Positions 37,326 to 47,181 of a stretch of 64,000 bases of DNA are shown here, piece by piece. The DNA is taken from contig NZ_JACHWS010000001.1 of the NCBI RefSeq assembly GCF_014191505.1, positions 1,550,001 to 1,614,000 of the forward strand. The letters are read 5' to 3'. Numbering within the stretch: position 1 is the stretch's first letter; each line of letters starts with the position of its first letter. This DNA is from Hoyosella altamirensis. Its GTDB lineage: Bacteria > Actinomycetota > Actinomycetes > Mycobacteriales > Mycobacteriaceae. Below the pieces are notes generated by a model that worked only from the letters and a program-made list of their open reading frames with translations, was not told where the DNA came from and did no database searches. Position numbers and translations under genes: made by a program.

Positions 37326-39602
37326 ATGTACCCCATGCACGTCGATCACCCGACGACGTTTCGTCTGACCGTCCCGAACATGAATTCGGATCATTGCGCT
37401 GGCATCGTCACGGCATCGCTGCGGCGTCTACAAGGGATCCACGAAGTGCACACGAGTATCGCGACTCACTCGGTCAGGGTGTCGGTTGCGGACGACACCA
37501 CCATCACAGCACTCACAGATGCTGTTGAGCGAGCCGGATACGAAGTTGTTGACGCCATCGCAGAACATGATCAGTCGGCCAGCAGCGTGCTCGATCCTGA
37601 CCTTGTAGAAGAACGGCACTTTGCGGTCGCCACTCGGAGACTCGTAATCGCGGCGGTACCGACTACCCTCATCATGATCCTGATGATGGTCCACATGCTG
37701 TGGCTGCCAGTTCCAGGTTACCTAGCCATCGTGGCTGCTCTGGCGTTCCCTGTGGTGCTTCTCTACGGCGGCTGGGCAACCCACCGGTCAGCGTGGCTGT
37801 CGCTGACAAATCGCACCGCCAACATGGATGTGCTGATCTCACTGGGCAGTCTGCCGCCTTATCTCATCGGTCTCGCCGGCTTCATCTACCCGATGACATC
37901 GTTCATCGAAATGGCCGCAACGATCATGACCTTCCACATGTTGGGCCGATACCTCGAAGCCCGTGCGAAGGGTAGCGCCTCCCAGGCGATTCGCCGTTTA
38001 CTCACCTTGGGAGCGAAGACCGCGAGTGTTCTGCGCGATGGCAACGAGGTGGAAGTTCCCGTCGCCGAACTCGAGGTCGGTGACGTGATGGTCGTGCGTC
38101 CCGGCGAGAAGATCCCCACCGACGGTACGGTGATCGAGGGTACGTCGCACGTGGACGAATCGCTCGCGACCGGCGAATCGCTGCCAGTTGCGAAGCAGGA
38201 TGGTGACACAGTACTCGGAGCGACAGTCAACAAAGAAGGCCGATTGAAGGTCAAGGCCTCTCGCGTCGGCGCCGATACATTCCTGTCGCAGGTCATTCGC
38301 CTCGTCGAGGAAGCCCAAGGATCGAAGGTACCGATTCAGGAGTTCGCGGACAGGATCACAGCTCGATTCGTGCCCGCAGTGATTGTGATCTCGCTTGGCA
38401 GCCTCGCGGCCTGGCTCGTGTTTGGTGAGCGCCTTCGCCCGATCCTCACTTGGGGCGCGGGCTTCCTCCCTTGGGTCAACCCCGAGGCATCGATCCCGGT
38501 GGCAGCTGTGCTCGCAGCGGTAGCAGTTCTCGTCATAGCGTGCCCCTGCGCCCTTGGGCTCGCCACGCCCACTGCGTTGATGGTGGGTTCAGGGATGGGC
38601 GCCGAACACGGTGTGCTCATTCGATCAGGTGAGGCCATCCAGACGTTGAAGGACATTAAAGTTGTTGTCCTCGACAAGACGGGCACGATCACCCGAGGCG
38701 AACCTGAACTCACCGATGTCGTTGCGGCGCCGGGTATTGATGAGACGCAAGTCCTTTCGATTGCAGCTACGGTGGAGAACGCATCGGAACACCCGTTAGC
38801 GAGAGCAGTGGTCGACGGTGCACGCCAGCGAAACATCCGCGTTGGCGACGTCCACAACTTCCGTTCCGCAGCCGCCCGTGGCGTTGAGGGAACAATCGGC
38901 GCGAGCAGGATCCTCATCGGGAACAGGCGTCTCCTTGAGGAGTCTGCGGTTGAAGGACTTGCGGCGCTCGACGCGGATCTAGCGCAACTGGAACAGCGCG
39001 GCCGAACTGTTGTGCTTGTGGCTGAGAACAACGTCGCGATCGGGCTCGTGGCGGTCGCGGACGCCATTAAATCCGAATCCAGGAACGCGATCGCCGCGAT
39101 GCACACGCTCGGGATCCATGTCGTCATGCTCACCGGTGACAACGAACGCGCTGCCGAAGCTGTCGCCGCGGAGGTCGGTATCGACGAAGTCCATGCAGGC
39201 GTACTACCCGAAGGCAAAGTTGATGAGATCCGCACCCTGCAAGCGCGTTTCGGCCCGCATATCGTCATGATCGGCGACGGCATAAACGACGCTCCCGCTC
39301 TCAAGCAGGCGAACGTTGGGATCGCCATCGGCGCGGGAGCGGACGTTGCCATCGAGGCTGCAGACGTGACACTAGTGAGCGGCGAGTTGACCAAAGCTGT
39401 CGAAGCGATCCGGCTGTCGCAGGCCACCTACAGGAAGATCGTGCAGAATCTGTTCTGGGCGTGGTTCTACAATGGCGCCGCAATCCCGATCGCAGCGATA
39501 GGGCTGCTTCACCCCATGATCGGTGTTGTCGCCATGACAGCCAGTTCGTTGTCGGTCATCGGCAACTCCGTGTTGCTGCGGCGCACCAAGCTGACGGTGT
39601 GA
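37326..39602 (+). CDS. Copper-type P1B ATPase
   Basis: The 758-residue heavy-metal transporter has an N-terminal HMA domain ([12 protein letters not shown] at about 17-28), eight membrane helices, the actuator TGESLP, the metal site CPC (about 406-408, [11 protein letters not shown]), DKTGT with the phosphorylated Asp at about 450, SEHPLARAV and GDGINDAP at about 649. YN in helix 7 ([10 protein letters not shown]) and M-x-x-S-S in helix 8 ([12 protein letters not shown]) are P1B-1 marks, so it should export Cu(I) or Ag(I). In the HMA domain the first metal Cys is replaced (M-N-S-D-H-C), leaving one Cys. A DosR-like box and two Met/His-rich or SHOCT genes nearby suggest a role in copper handling under low oxygen. 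Confidence 0.92.
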   Translation: MYPMHVDHPTTFRLTVPNMNSDHCAGIVTASLRRLQGIHEVHTSIATHSVRVSVADDTTITALTDAVERAGYEVVDAIAEHDQSASSVLDPDLVEERHFAVATRRLVIAAVPTTLIMILMMVHMLWLPVPGYLAIVAALAFPVVLLYGGWATHRSAWLSLTNRTANMDVLISLGSLPPYLIGLAGFIYPMTSFIEMAATIMTFHMLGRYLEARAKGSASQAIRRLLTLGAKTASVLRDGNEVEVPVAELEVGDVMVVRPGEKIPTDGTVIEGTSHVDESLATGESLPVAKQDGDTVLGATVNKEGRLKVKASRVGADTFLSQVIRLVEEAQGSKVPIQEFADRITARFVPAVIVISLGSLAAWLVFGERLRPILTWGAGFLPWVNPEASIPVAAVLAAVAVLVIACPCALGLATPTALMVGSGMGAEHGVLIRSGEAIQTLKDIKVVVLDKTGTITRGEPELTDVVAAPGIDETQVLSIAATVENASEHPLARAVVDGARQRNIRVGDVHNFRSAAARGVEGTIGASRILIGNRRLLEESAVEGLAALDADLAQLEQRGRTVVLVAENNVAIGLVAVADAIKSESRNAIAAMHTLGIHVVMLTGDNERAAEAVAAEVGIDEVHAGVLPEGKVDEIRTLQARFGPHIVMIGDGINDAPALKQANVGIAIGAGADVAIEAADVTLVSGELTKAVEAIRLSQATYRKIVQNLFWAWFYNGAAIPIAAIGLLHPMIGVVAMTASSLSVIGNSVLLRRTKLTV

Positions 39603-39624
39603 CTCAGGCGCTTCGCAATAGTGA

Positions 39625-40299
39625 CTACTCGCTGTGACCGAGTGACTGAATGAACTCTCCGTGCCACGTGTGGTACCACACCGCGCCAGTACGACCATGG
39701 ACTGAGAGCATTCCCACGGTATGTCCATCGCGCTCAGTGTGGAGTGTGTAGTAGCCGGGAAACGAGTGAAGCTCGCCAGTCCGGAGTTCTGGCCGAGACT
39801 TCTCAAGCCATTCATCTGCCAGTGCGCGCGCTCGTTCCTCGTCAATGTTCGGTCGATCCGCCCGCGTATGCACGGGCATCATTCCGTACGCGGTATTCCA
39901 CATCATCGCCGGGCCCCACTCAACCTGCACGTCACCGGTTTCCCGGTCGACAATCACCTCTGTTGCGCCCCCGCCATCTCGCTCAACGAGTTCAACGTAG
40001 AAGTGGTTGCTGAACTCCATGACTTCGCCGACGTGCAGATCCCACTGCGCTGCGAGTCTCTCGGCGCGGCTAGTTGCCTCACCGATGTTCTGGATTTGTC
40101 CGGGCCCCGCGATGAGCACGCCCATGCCGCCAGGCGCCATGGGCGCCATCATGTGCTGACCGTGTCCGGTCCAGCTACCCGGGCCCCACTCGGATTCGAC
40201 GGGCGCCCCGAAGCTCCAGACAAGCGTTCCCACGAGCGCAGCGGAAGACACTGCGATCACCGTCAAAGGCATGATTTGTGAGCGCCGCACCACACTCAC
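39625..40299 (-). CDS. Met/His-rich membrane-anchored protein of a copper locus
   Basis: The 224-residue protein has one N-terminal membrane helix (MPLTVIAVSSAALVGTLVWS) and an exported part rich in Met and His (GHGQHMMAPMAPGGMG, WGPAMMWNTAYGMMPVH), ending in two PepSY-like repeats (FYVELVERDGGGATEVIVDR, YYTLHTERDGHTVGMLSVHG). Such proteins can bind Cu(I) outside the membrane. It converges with the P-type ATPase gene and overlaps the SHOCT gene upstream by four bases, so it is co-translated with it. Metal binding is inferred from composition. Confidence 0.78.
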   Translation of the reverse strand: MSVVRRSQIMPLTVIAVSSAALVGTLVWSFGAPVESEWGPGSWTGHGQHMMAPMAPGGMGVLIAGPGQIQNIGEATSRAERLAAQWDLHVGEVMEFSNHFYVELVERDGGGATEVIVDRETGDVQVEWGPAMMWNTAYGMMPVHTRADRPNIDEERARALADEWLEKSRPELRTGELHSFPGYYTLHTERDGHTVGMLSVHGRTGAVWYHTWHGEFIQSLGHSE

Positions 40300-40550
40300 C
40301 GCAATTCCCGGCGATGTTCCGAAAGACGCTTACGGGCCGCCCCGTACTCGTCGGCATCGATCTCACCGAGCGCGAAACGACGATCAAGTATTTCCTCCGG
40401 AGATTCCCGATGGCTACTTCCGCGTTCCGGTCCGGGGCCGCCTTGAGCGAGACGCATGACCGCCCAGACAATCAGAACAATCAGACCGATCCACAGCACT
40501 GGCATTAGCATCATCCACAACCATCCAGCCCCGTCCCATCCGTACATCAT
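40296..40550 (-). CDS. SHOCT-domain small membrane protein
   Basis: The 84-residue protein has a Trp/Met-rich N-terminus and one membrane helix (WLWMMLMPVLWIGLIVLIVW) followed by a SHOCT domain at about 50-80 (SPEEILDRRFALGEIDADEY). SHOCT tails are thought to mediate oligomerisation. Proteins of this form are often found beside copper ATPases and Met-rich proteins, as here. It overlaps the downstream gene (ATGA). The promoter region toward the ABC genes holds a DosR-like palindrome about 100 bp upstream. Confidence 0.85.
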   Translation of the reverse strand: MMYGWDGAGWLWMMLMPVLWIGLIVLIVWAVMRLAQGGPGPERGSSHRESPEEILDRRFALGEIDADEYGAARKRLSEHRRELR

Positions 40551-40648
40551 CGCTCGCCTCGCTCGAGTATCGGTTATCGGCGGAATGCCCTAATCATGAA
40601 GTATGCGCCGGTCGGTCGCCCACAGGTCAGCGCCAAGAGTCTCTCGTC

Positions 40649-40668
40649 AAGAGGACCAAAGTCCTCAG
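40649..40668. promoter_or_regulatory. DosR-like palindrome between SHOCT and ABC genes
   Basis: GAGGAC-CAAA-GTCCTC (40651-40666) is a perfect inverted repeat and fits 14 of 20 positions of the DosR consensus. It is 98 bp before the SHOCT gene and 157 bp before the ABC ATPase gene. The same bases could also form a transcript hairpin, so the role is uncertain. Confidence 0.45.
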
Positions 40669-40789
40669 TCTTCCGCACGGACTTATCAAGCCGTCGAGGT
40701 TAAGGACCCTTGACCTCTCCACAATCGACCTTCGCCTCTTTCCCTCGCGCTTGTTTGCTGGCGATCCTTGAGGAGTCAGACGAAAACAG

Positions 40790-40819
40790 CTCTCCCCAGG
40801 ACTAATCCTTGTTGGAGGG
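40790..40819 (+). promoter_or_regulatory. Possible ribosome-site-masking hairpin before ABC genes
   Basis: In the long leader of the ABC genes, CTCTCC (40790-40795) can pair with the Shine-Dalgarno GGAGGG (40814-40819), with an inner AGGA/TCCT stem between them. Another hairpin, GAGGTTAAG with CTTGACCTC, lies at 40696-40717. The leader could control translation by switching structures; no known riboswitch class was recognised. Confidence 0.35.
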
Positions 40820-40825
40820 AAGCCC

Positions 40826-41506
40826 ATGCACATAAACACACAACACACAGTTGAGACCACTTCTCCAGCTACTGACGTCGTCCTTGAAGCCACTGGGATT
40901 GAAAAATCGTACGGGCGGGGATGGTGGCCAGCACGCCGCCACCAAGTGGTGCTCCGGGGCGCTGACGTCACATTGCGCCGCGGTGAGGTGGCTGGACTCG
41001 CCGGTGAGAACGGCTCAGGCAAGTCCACCCTGATGAAGATTCTCGTCGGAGCGTTGCGGCCCGACTCTGGCAGCGTGATTCTTTCGGGCCGAATGGGCTA
41101 TTGCCCCCAGGCGCCGGTTGTTTATGAACGGCTCACTTGTAACGAGCATTTCGAACTGTTTGGGCGCGCATACAGAATGACACCCGATGCGGCGCGCCGA
41201 TCCAGTCGGAACCTCTACGCCGCGCTAGGGTTTGAACGCTACGCCTCCACACGAACCGATCAGCTTTCTGGGGGCACTCTAGCGAAGCTCAACCTCGCGT
41301 TGGCGCTTCTAGCAGATCCGGATGTGCTGCTTCTCGACGAACCGTACGCAGGCTTCGACTGGGATACTTACCTCAGGTTCTGGGAATTGGTTGAACAGCG
41401 CCGCGCGTTAGGACGCTCTGTACTGATTATCAGCCATTTCCTTGCGGACCAAGAGCGTTTCGACCGCCTCATCGATCTCAAGAACGGTCTGGCGGTCGGC
41501 AGATGA
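40826..41506 (+). CDS. ABC transporter ATP-binding protein
   Basis: The 226-residue ATPase has Walker A GENGSGKST (about 71-79), a Q-loop in MGYCPQAPVVYERL, the signature LSGGTLAKLNLALALL, Walker B DVLLLDEPYAGFDW and the H-loop IISHFLADQ. The 20 N-terminal residues (HINTQHTVETTSPATDV) are an unusual polar extension. It pairs with the permease encoded from 41503 (four-base overlap), giving an ABC-2-type exporter. The substrate is unknown. GGAGGGA precedes ATG 40826. Confidence 0.92.
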   Translation: MHINTQHTVETTSPATDVVLEATGIEKSYGRGWWPARRHQVVLRGADVTLRRGEVAGLAGENGSGKSTLMKILVGALRPDSGSVILSGRMGYCPQAPVVYERLTCNEHFELFGRAYRMTPDAARRSSRNLYAALGFERYASTRTDQLSGGTLAKLNLALALLADPDVLLLDEPYAGFDWDTYLRFWELVEQRRALGRSVLIISHFLADQERFDRLIDLKNGLAVGR

Positions 41507-43017
41507 CCAGCGCAACGCGCACTGGAAGCCGCCGCGCACACAGCATGTTGTTTGTACGGGGATTCCTCGTTGACTATGCGCGCAACCGAGTCAACCTGAT
41601 TGTGCTCGTGTTGGTTCCCGTCGTTTTTGTCATGGTGGCTTCAGGTCCTCTGGCGGACTTCTCCAGATTGCTCGGAGGGGAGGGGCCTTCGGTAGAAAGC
41701 GTGACAAGCGGCTGGGCGGCTGGGTTTCTCGCCGGTATCGCTATGTACTTTCAGACCCGTGCCGCGCGTACAGCCGATAGGCGACTTGTGCTCGCAGGAT
41801 TAAGTCCTCTCCGCCTCGTTGCAGCGAGACTCACCACGGGCATCCTCCTCGCATTGTTCGTCTCTGCAGCCGCGGTGCTGGCTTTGACTGTCCGCACCGG
41901 AGTTGCGGCACCAGGTCGCGTGCTGTTCGGCACATTGATGTTTGCTCTTATCTACGTGGCGATCGGGGCGGTGGTAGGCGCGCTCCTGCGCGACCCCGTC
42001 AACGGCACTGTGCTGATCTTGTTCATCTGGATTATTGACGTCTTCTTCGGTCCCGCTTTCGTCTCGCCGGAAGAGATCACAGCACGTTGGCTTCCCACAC
42101 ATTTCGTCACATTGTGGATGGTGGATCTGCCTTCCCGCCATGGCGGGCAACTCGACGACCTCGGCTGGGCACTGGCATGGACCACCGGTGGGATTCTGGT
42201 GAGCGCGTTAGTGGTGACGAAGACTACTCGGACAATGCACCCCTCTGGCACAGAACGGTCACCGGGTAGCTTTCAGCAGCTGAAAACCGCCGTCCGGATG
42301 GGGTTGCGCGCAATTGGTCGCAACGTGGTCTTATGGGCATTGCTCGTCGCTATTCCTGTCGTATTCATCGTGTTTGCCTGGGCGACAACACCCAAGCAGT
42401 TTATGACGCTGACTTTGATCGACGGTGGTCAGCAAACCAGTCAGACGTTCTGGCTGCCCGAGATCCACGCGGGAACTATGACTCCCATTGCGGTGGCTTC
42501 TCTGTCAGCCCTGATTGGACTTTTCGTGGTCCTCGACACCCGGATCGGAGATCAGCGGCTCTCGCTCGCGGGCTTTCGTCGACTCACACTGCTCGCCGCC
42601 CGGCTCACGGTCATCGCCGTTGCAGTAGTTCTTGTGGCCGGGGTGTCCCTGCTGGTAACTGCAACTGTATTCGATGCCGAGCAACCGCTCGTGTACGCCG
42701 CCGGCAATGTGGTCCTGGCGTTTACCTACGGGTTAGTCGGCGTCTGCCTCGGACCGGCTCTCGGCCGAGTGAGCGGGGTTCTTGTCGCGTTCCTTGTGCC
42801 ATTCCTCGACGTCGGGATCAGTCAGAGCCCGATGCTGCGCCCCGAACCCGGCTTGTGGGCGCGCGCGCTTCCCAGTTACGGATCGAACCGAGTAATTCTG
42901 GATGGTGGACTAACCAGGCATTTCGACGAGTTCGCAAGCGCCGCCCTCGCTCTAGTGTGGATCGTCGTGCTATTGCTGACCGCAGCGTGGATATTTCGCC
43001 GCTCCCCCGGCCGGTAG
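41503..43017 (+). CDS. ABC-2-type exporter permease (fused double length)
   Basis: The 504-residue permease has about twelve membrane helices in two similar halves, each of ABC-2 type: residues about 15-250 with ASGPLADFSRLLGGEGPS outside the first helix, and about 270-500 with KQFMTLTLIDGGQQTSQTFW in the matching place. It thus looks like two six-helix units fused, working with one ATPase partner type. It starts within the stop of the ATP-binding gene. No substrate clue is present. Confidence 0.88.
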   Translation: MTSATRTGSRRAHSMLFVRGFLVDYARNRVNLIVLVLVPVVFVMVASGPLADFSRLLGGEGPSVESVTSGWAAGFLAGIAMYFQTRAARTADRRLVLAGLSPLRLVAARLTTGILLALFVSAAAVLALTVRTGVAAPGRVLFGTLMFALIYVAIGAVVGALLRDPVNGTVLILFIWIIDVFFGPAFVSPEEITARWLPTHFVTLWMVDLPSRHGGQLDDLGWALAWTTGGILVSALVVTKTTRTMHPSGTERSPGSFQQLKTAVRMGLRAIGRNVVLWALLVAIPVVFIVFAWATTPKQFMTLTLIDGGQQTSQTFWLPEIHAGTMTPIAVASLSALIGLFVVLDTRIGDQRLSLAGFRRLTLLAARLTVIAVAVVLVAGVSLLVTATVFDAEQPLVYAAGNVVLAFTYGLVGVCLGPALGRVSGVLVAFLVPFLDVGISQSPMLRPEPGLWARALPSYGSNRVILDGGLTRHFDEFASAALALVWIVVLLLTAAWIFRRSPGR

Positions 43018-43031
43018 TTCGGCTATTAGGG

Positions 43032-44015
43032 TCACTTCTCTCTCAGTTCGCTGATTTCAGAAACGATTTCCAGGGAACGCAACCACGCGGAGCGGTCGGT
43101 GGCTGCTGATAACACGATCAACTCATCGGCATCAGCGTGCCCCGTGAACTCATCGAGATACCGCTTTACCTCGGACGCCGTCCCAACCGCGGAATATCGG
43201 CCCATTTGCCGAACTTGCTGGCCCGCGGGAGAATCGAGGAGCAGGTCTGCTTCTTCTTGAGTGAATGTTTTCCCCCGCCCCACCAGTCGAGTCGCCCGGA
43301 ACCTTTGCGCGTCCTCGAACAGGCGTATGGCTTCGCTCTTGGTGTCTGCTGCGATCACATTGACCCCCGCGATGACGTAGGGGTGTTCGAGTTGCGGAGA
43401 CGGCTGAAACTCACGCCGATATGCCGAGACCGCGGCTTCCAGAGCGTCCGGGGCGAAGTGCGACGCGAATGCGTACGGCAGGCCGAGCGCTGCTGCGAGG
43501 CGGGCCCCGAAAAGCGACGAGCCAAGAATGTAGAGGGGGATGTGCGTTCCTTTCCCAGGGGTCGCTTCCACATCCGGGATCACGGATTGGTCGGAGAGGT
43601 AACCCTGGAGTTCGAGGACGTCACGCGGGAAACTGTCGGCAGACGCTGGCGTTCTCCGCAGGGCACGCAGCGTCTTCTGGTCGGTGCCTGGCGCGCGCCC
43701 GAGCCCAAGGTCGATACGCCCGGGGTGCAGCGTTGCGAGGGTCCCGAACTGTTCAGCGATCACCAAGGGTGAATGGTTCGGAAGCATGATCCCGCCGGCA
43801 CCGAGGCGGATCGTCGACGTGTGTGCCGCGATATGTCCGATCAGCACGCTCGTTGCGGATGATGCGATCGACTTCATGTTGTGGTGCTCGGCGTACCAGA
43901 TCCGTCGGTAGCCCCACTTCTCGGCGTATTGCGCCATGTTCGCGCTGGCGGCGAAACTGTCACGAACGGTTTCATCGTCCGCGATCGAGGCGAGGTCAAG
44001 TATTGAGAGCGGCAC
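43032..44015 (-). CDS. Luciferase-like flavin oxidoreductase (MsnO8-like)
   Basis: The 327-residue LLM-class enzyme begins [15 protein letters not shown] (GTG start at 44015) and has [40 protein letters not shown], the flavin-phosphate segment [20 protein letters not shown] and [20 protein letters not shown]. These match the short MsnO8-type members whose N-terminus is P-L-S-x-L-D. In-frame codons further upstream would run into the divergent TauE/SafE gene and give unconserved residues, so they are rejected. It converges with the ABC permease gene. Substrate unknown. Confidence 0.88.
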   Translation of the reverse strand: MPLSILDLASIADDETVRDSFAASANMAQYAEKWGYRRIWYAEHHNMKSIASSATSVLIGHIAAHTSTIRLGAGGIMLPNHSPLVIAEQFGTLATLHPGRIDLGLGRAPGTDQKTLRALRRTPASADSFPRDVLELQGYLSDQSVIPDVEATPGKGTHIPLYILGSSLFGARLAAALGLPYAFASHFAPDALEAAVSAYRREFQPSPQLEHPYVIAGVNVIAADTKSEAIRLFEDAQRFRATRLVGRGKTFTQEEADLLLDSPAGQQVRQMGRYSAVGTASEVKRYLDEFTGHADADELIVLSAATDRSAWLRSLEIVSEISELREK

Positions 44016-44083
44016 CGTAATTCCAACAGCAGTCAGCTCTGTAGTATTTCCCGGTGCAGTGGCGAGCGTGAGGAGGAACGCGC

Positions 44084-44848
44084 ATGGAGATGGTTCCGCT
44101 CCTTTTCGTCGCAGCTGCCGCGGGCTGGGTTGACGCGGTTGTCGGTGGAGGCGGTTTGCTCCTGCTCCCCGCATTGTTGCTCGTCTTTCCTGGTGCCGCG
44201 CCTGCCACCGCGCTCGGTACCAACAAGCTCGCAGCGGTCTCTGGGACGGCGTTTGCTGGCTGGACATACTTTCGCCGAGTTCCGGTCAACGCGAATCTCC
44301 TGTTGCCCATCTTTCTGCTCGCGTTCGCATTTGCCGCTTTGGGTGCGTATGTCGCGTCAAGTCTTCCGGCTGAAGTTTTCAAACCGATCATCCTGCTGCT
44401 GCTAGTGACCGTGGGCGTGTTCGTGGCGGTGCGGCCACGTTTCGGCGCGGCCCCCGACGCGCCCGCCACCCCTACACGGCAGAAAGCCCTCATCGCTGTG
44501 GTGCTGTGTGGCGTTGTTATCGGCTTCTATGACGGAATACTCGGGCCCGGTACTGGAACCTTCCTCATCATCGCGCTCACCATGTTTCTGTCGCAGGGAT
44601 TCCTGCAGAGCGCCGCGATGGCGAAGGTCATCAACACCGGCACCAACCTCGGTGCCCTCACTGTATTCGCTGCCCAAGGCCACGTGATGTGGCTCGTTGG
44701 GCTTGGACTCGCCGCAGCGAACATTATTGGCGCCCGGACCGGCGCCCACATGGCGATCAACAGAGGTTCGGGATTCATCAGGATTGTGCTGCTCGCGGTA
44801 GTTATCGCGATGGTTGTGCGCCTGACGTTCGACCTTGTCGCACCATAA
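44084..44848 (+). CDS. TauE/SafE (TSUP) family anion permease
   Basis: The 254-residue membrane protein has about eight helices and the TSUP repeats [20 protein letters not shown] near the N-terminus and [20 protein letters not shown] in the second half, each with the Gly-rich loop and conserved Asp. The family moves sulfite, sulfonates or other small anions. GAGGAGG lies before ATG 44084. It is divergent from the luciferase-like gene, and co-operation in organosulfur use is possible but unproven. Confidence 0.9.
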   Translation: MEMVPLLFVAAAAGWVDAVVGGGGLLLLPALLLVFPGAAPATALGTNKLAAVSGTAFAGWTYFRRVPVNANLLLPIFLLAFAFAALGAYVASSLPAEVFKPIILLLLVTVGVFVAVRPRFGAAPDAPATPTRQKALIAVVLCGVVIGFYDGILGPGTGTFLIIALTMFLSQGFLQSAAMAKVINTGTNLGALTVFAAQGHVMWLVGLGLAAANIIGARTGAHMAINRGSGFIRIVLLAVVIAMVVRLTFDLVAP

Positions 44849-44901
44849 CGCCCACTACTCTGAAACTCGTCGCCAGCTTCCGCGTATGTGAGGGGTGCAT
44901 A

Positions 44902-45360
44902 ATGGCCGTTGCAACCGCCAAAGAGGTTTCCCGCGAAGAACTGCTCGGGTTTTTGCGGACCCGCCACCGCAGCGTGCTTATTACGCACAAGCACGCTGGT
45001 GGACTGCAAGTCTCCCCCGTCACCTCCGGGATCGACGACGAGGGCCGCGTCGTTATCTCGACCTACCCCGAACGCGCGAAGACCGTCAACATCAAGCGCG
45101 AACCGCTTGTGACCCTCTGCGTACTGTCAGACGAATTCAACGGCCCGTACGTCCAGATAGATGGCTCGGCCGAAGTGCTTGACATACCTGACGCTGTCGA
45201 GCCCCTTGTGGAGTATTACCGGTGCATCGCCGGTGAACACCCCGACTGGGACGAGTACCGTGCCGCCATGCGTAAGCAGCGCAAGAGTCTGATTCGCGTC
45301 ACGATCACGTCATGGGGTCCGATCGCCACTGGTGGTTTCCCGCCCGGGCGGGAAACGTGA
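44902..45360 (+). CDS. PPOX-class F420/FMN split-barrel oxidoreductase
   Basis: The 152-residue protein is a split beta-barrel flavin/deazaflavin-binding protein (pyridoxamine-phosphate-oxidase-like, F420-dependent class): EELLGFLRTRHRSVLITHKH, GLQVSPVTSGIDDEGRVVIS, YPERAKTVNIKREPLVTLCV and FNGPYVQIDGSAEVL. These segments form the phosphate and flavin site. Start at ATG 44902 follows GTGAGGGG. It lies 53 bp after the TSUP gene on the same strand and converges with the patatin gene after four bases. Confidence 0.9.
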   Translation: MAVATAKEVSREELLGFLRTRHRSVLITHKHAGGLQVSPVTSGIDDEGRVVISTYPERAKTVNIKREPLVTLCVLSDEFNGPYVQIDGSAEVLDIPDAVEPLVEYYRCIAGEHPDWDEYRAAMRKQRKSLIRVTITSWGPIATGGFPPGRET

Positions 45361-45364
45361 CTGA

Positions 45365-46348
45365 TCAGAGCGCCACGGACTCGCGCGCAAAGTAGTTGCG
45401 TACAGCTTCTCTGCCCATTTCGACGCTGCGCCGGAGCACCGATTCGCGGCGTTCGACCGTGCTCACCAGCGGGGCGCCCTCAGGTGGCCTGACCTGGACA
45501 GCCGCTGGCGAACCACAGGACATGTGCCTTTCGAGTTCGATAGCGCGGAGTTTTCGTCCTCGCCACGATTCGATCGACTCGGGTGACCGCGCCGCGAGAT
45601 AGCCTGTCACGACGAGATGTTCGACCGCCTGGGAAAACCGGCTGCCGCGTACCACCGCGTGAGCTGCACTCCGGGTGCGGAGGACCAGAACATGCGTCGC
45701 GCCCCAGTGCCGCGCTGACGCTACCGGCACAGGCTCCGCGAGCCCCCCGTCGAAGAACTCCCTATTACCGACGACTACCGGTGGCCCGCCCACTAGGGGC
45801 AGGGCACAGCTCGCGCGCAGGGCAGAACGGATCTGCTCTGGGCCTGTCAGCAGCGCGTTGAGGTCCGCGGCTCGCCCATCAGCGAGCGCTGTAGCAATGG
45901 GGTGAAAGCTCGTGGGGTTGTGCATGATCGCGTGGAAGTCCATCGGGGCGATGCTCCGGTAGACGGTGTCGACGAGGTGGGCTGTGTCGAATGCCCGCCC
46001 GCGCGTGAGCAGCCGGGACGGGTCGACGACACGTTTGACGACGCGTGGGTCCCACCAGGTCCACATGGCCTCGCTTGCTCGCCCGGTGAGGAACCACGCG
46101 GCGTTCAGCGCTCCTGCCGAGGTGCCGAAAACTGCGTCGAAGCTACTGCTGAATCCGAGTTCTTCAAGAGCCGCAACCATCCCGCCGGAGTACGCACCGC
46201 GAGCCCCGCCGCCTTCGATAACCAGCGCAACCCAATGCGGGTCGTCGCGCGTTGCCGCCGTTGTTCCGGCCGTTCGCCGCGTATCCAGCACGCTGGCAAC
46301 GGAGAGCGCCTCGAGGGGATCGAACACCATGAGCGGCAATCTACCCAT
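45365..46348 (-). CDS. Patatin-like phospholipase
   Basis: The 327-residue lipid acyl hydrolase has the oxyanion loop IEGGGARGAYSGGMVAAL at about 43-60, the nucleophile elbow VFGTSAGALNAAW (Ser in GTSAG at about 75-79) and FFDGGLAEPVPV with the catalytic Asp at about 199. There is no signal peptide, so it acts in the cytoplasm or at the inner membrane, probably on phospholipids or mycolate-type lipids. No clear Shine-Dalgarno sequence marks the start; ATG 46330 is an alternative. It is divergent from a membrane-protein gene at 46443. Confidence 0.88.
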   Translation of the reverse strand: MGRLPLMVFDPLEALSVASVLDTRRTAGTTAATRDDPHWVALVIEGGGARGAYSGGMVAALEELGFSSSFDAVFGTSAGALNAAWFLTGRASEAMWTWWDPRVVKRVVDPSRLLTRGRAFDTAHLVDTVYRSIAPMDFHAIMHNPTSFHPIATALADGRAADLNALLTGPEQIRSALRASCALPLVGGPPVVVGNREFFDGGLAEPVPVASARHWGATHVLVLRTRSAAHAVVRGSRFSQAVEHLVVTGYLAARSPESIESWRGRKLRAIELERHMSCGSPAAVQVRPPEGAPLVSTVERRESVLRRSVEMGREAVRNYFARESVAL

Positions 46349-46442
46349 ATGTTGGGGTGCACGCCGCTTTGGGGCTTTGGTCCCTTGAGGTTCGGCCCAA
46401 GTTCTCTACCCGTGGCGGCCCTGAATGTGTGGGATGGGATGC

Positions 46443-47159
46443 ATGGAGCGTAGGGACCGCGTGGACCGAACAACGTCTGTGGGCGCTTCGGTGAGCGCGC
46501 GCGGACATTTCGCCCGCACGTGGACCCTGGCGTTCGTTGGTGGTGAACTCGCCGGTTTCGTTCCGCCCGCGATCGTGGGCGTGGCTTTGGGAACTCTTGG
46601 GGCGCACGACGTCGTTTTCGTCGTTGCGCTAACGATCGCGGGAATCGCAGAAGGAGCGGCGCTCGGTGCGGCGCAAGCGTGGGTGCTACGTCGCTTCGCG
46701 CCGTCGATTGACTGGAGGCGGTGGGTGGCGGTCACCGCCAGCGCCGCTGGATTTGCTTGGTTCATTGGAATGAGCACGAGCCAGATCGGCGGCGCGTCGC
46801 CACTCGCGCCCTGGTTGCTGGTGTTGCTCTTCGTTCCCCTATGGCTTGCCGCGCTCCTCGCCATGGGTTTCGCACAGTGGACGGTGCTACGGCGTGTTGT
46901 TCCTGGATCCTCGAGGTGGATATGGGTGACGGCTGGTGCCTGGCTCATCGGGGTCAGCATTCCAGTTATCGCGCTCTCGATCGTTCCGGACGGCTGGCCG
47001 TTGTGGAGCCACGGAATCGTTGGTGTGGTCGCAGCCGTGGCCATGGGTCTCACGGTGGGTGCGCTCACGGGCCGGACACTCGCCTCGCTTCTTGCGAGAC
47101 AAACGCGCAGCCTGCGCATGCTGGTTGAGCCGGGCCGGTTCGGGGTACGCGAGGCATGA
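46443..47159 (+). CDS. Polytopic membrane protein of unknown function
   Basis: The 238-residue protein has about six helices (starting near TWTLAFVGGELAGFVPPAIV, then VVFVVALTIAGIAEGAALGA, WVAVTASAAGFAWFIGM, WLLVLLFVPLWLAALLAMGF, WIWVTAGAWLIGVSIPVIAL and a last one near 190-210). The repeated Ala-Gln-Trp (GAAQAWVLRRF, GFAQWTVLRRV) gives two similar halves, which is common in a group of actinobacterial proteins of unknown role. It is followed 22 bp later by an SDR gene on the same strand. Confidence 0.8.
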   Translation: MERRDRVDRTTSVGASVSARGHFARTWTLAFVGGELAGFVPPAIVGVALGTLGAHDVVFVVALTIAGIAEGAALGAAQAWVLRRFAPSIDWRRWVAVTASAAGFAWFIGMSTSQIGGASPLAPWLLVLLFVPLWLAALLAMGFAQWTVLRRVVPGSSRWIWVTAGAWLIGVSIPVIALSIVPDGWPLWSHGIVGVVAAVAMGLTVGALTGRTLASLLARQTRSLRMLVEPGRFGVREA

Positions 47160-47181
47160 ACAGTCAACAGGAGGAGTCCCC

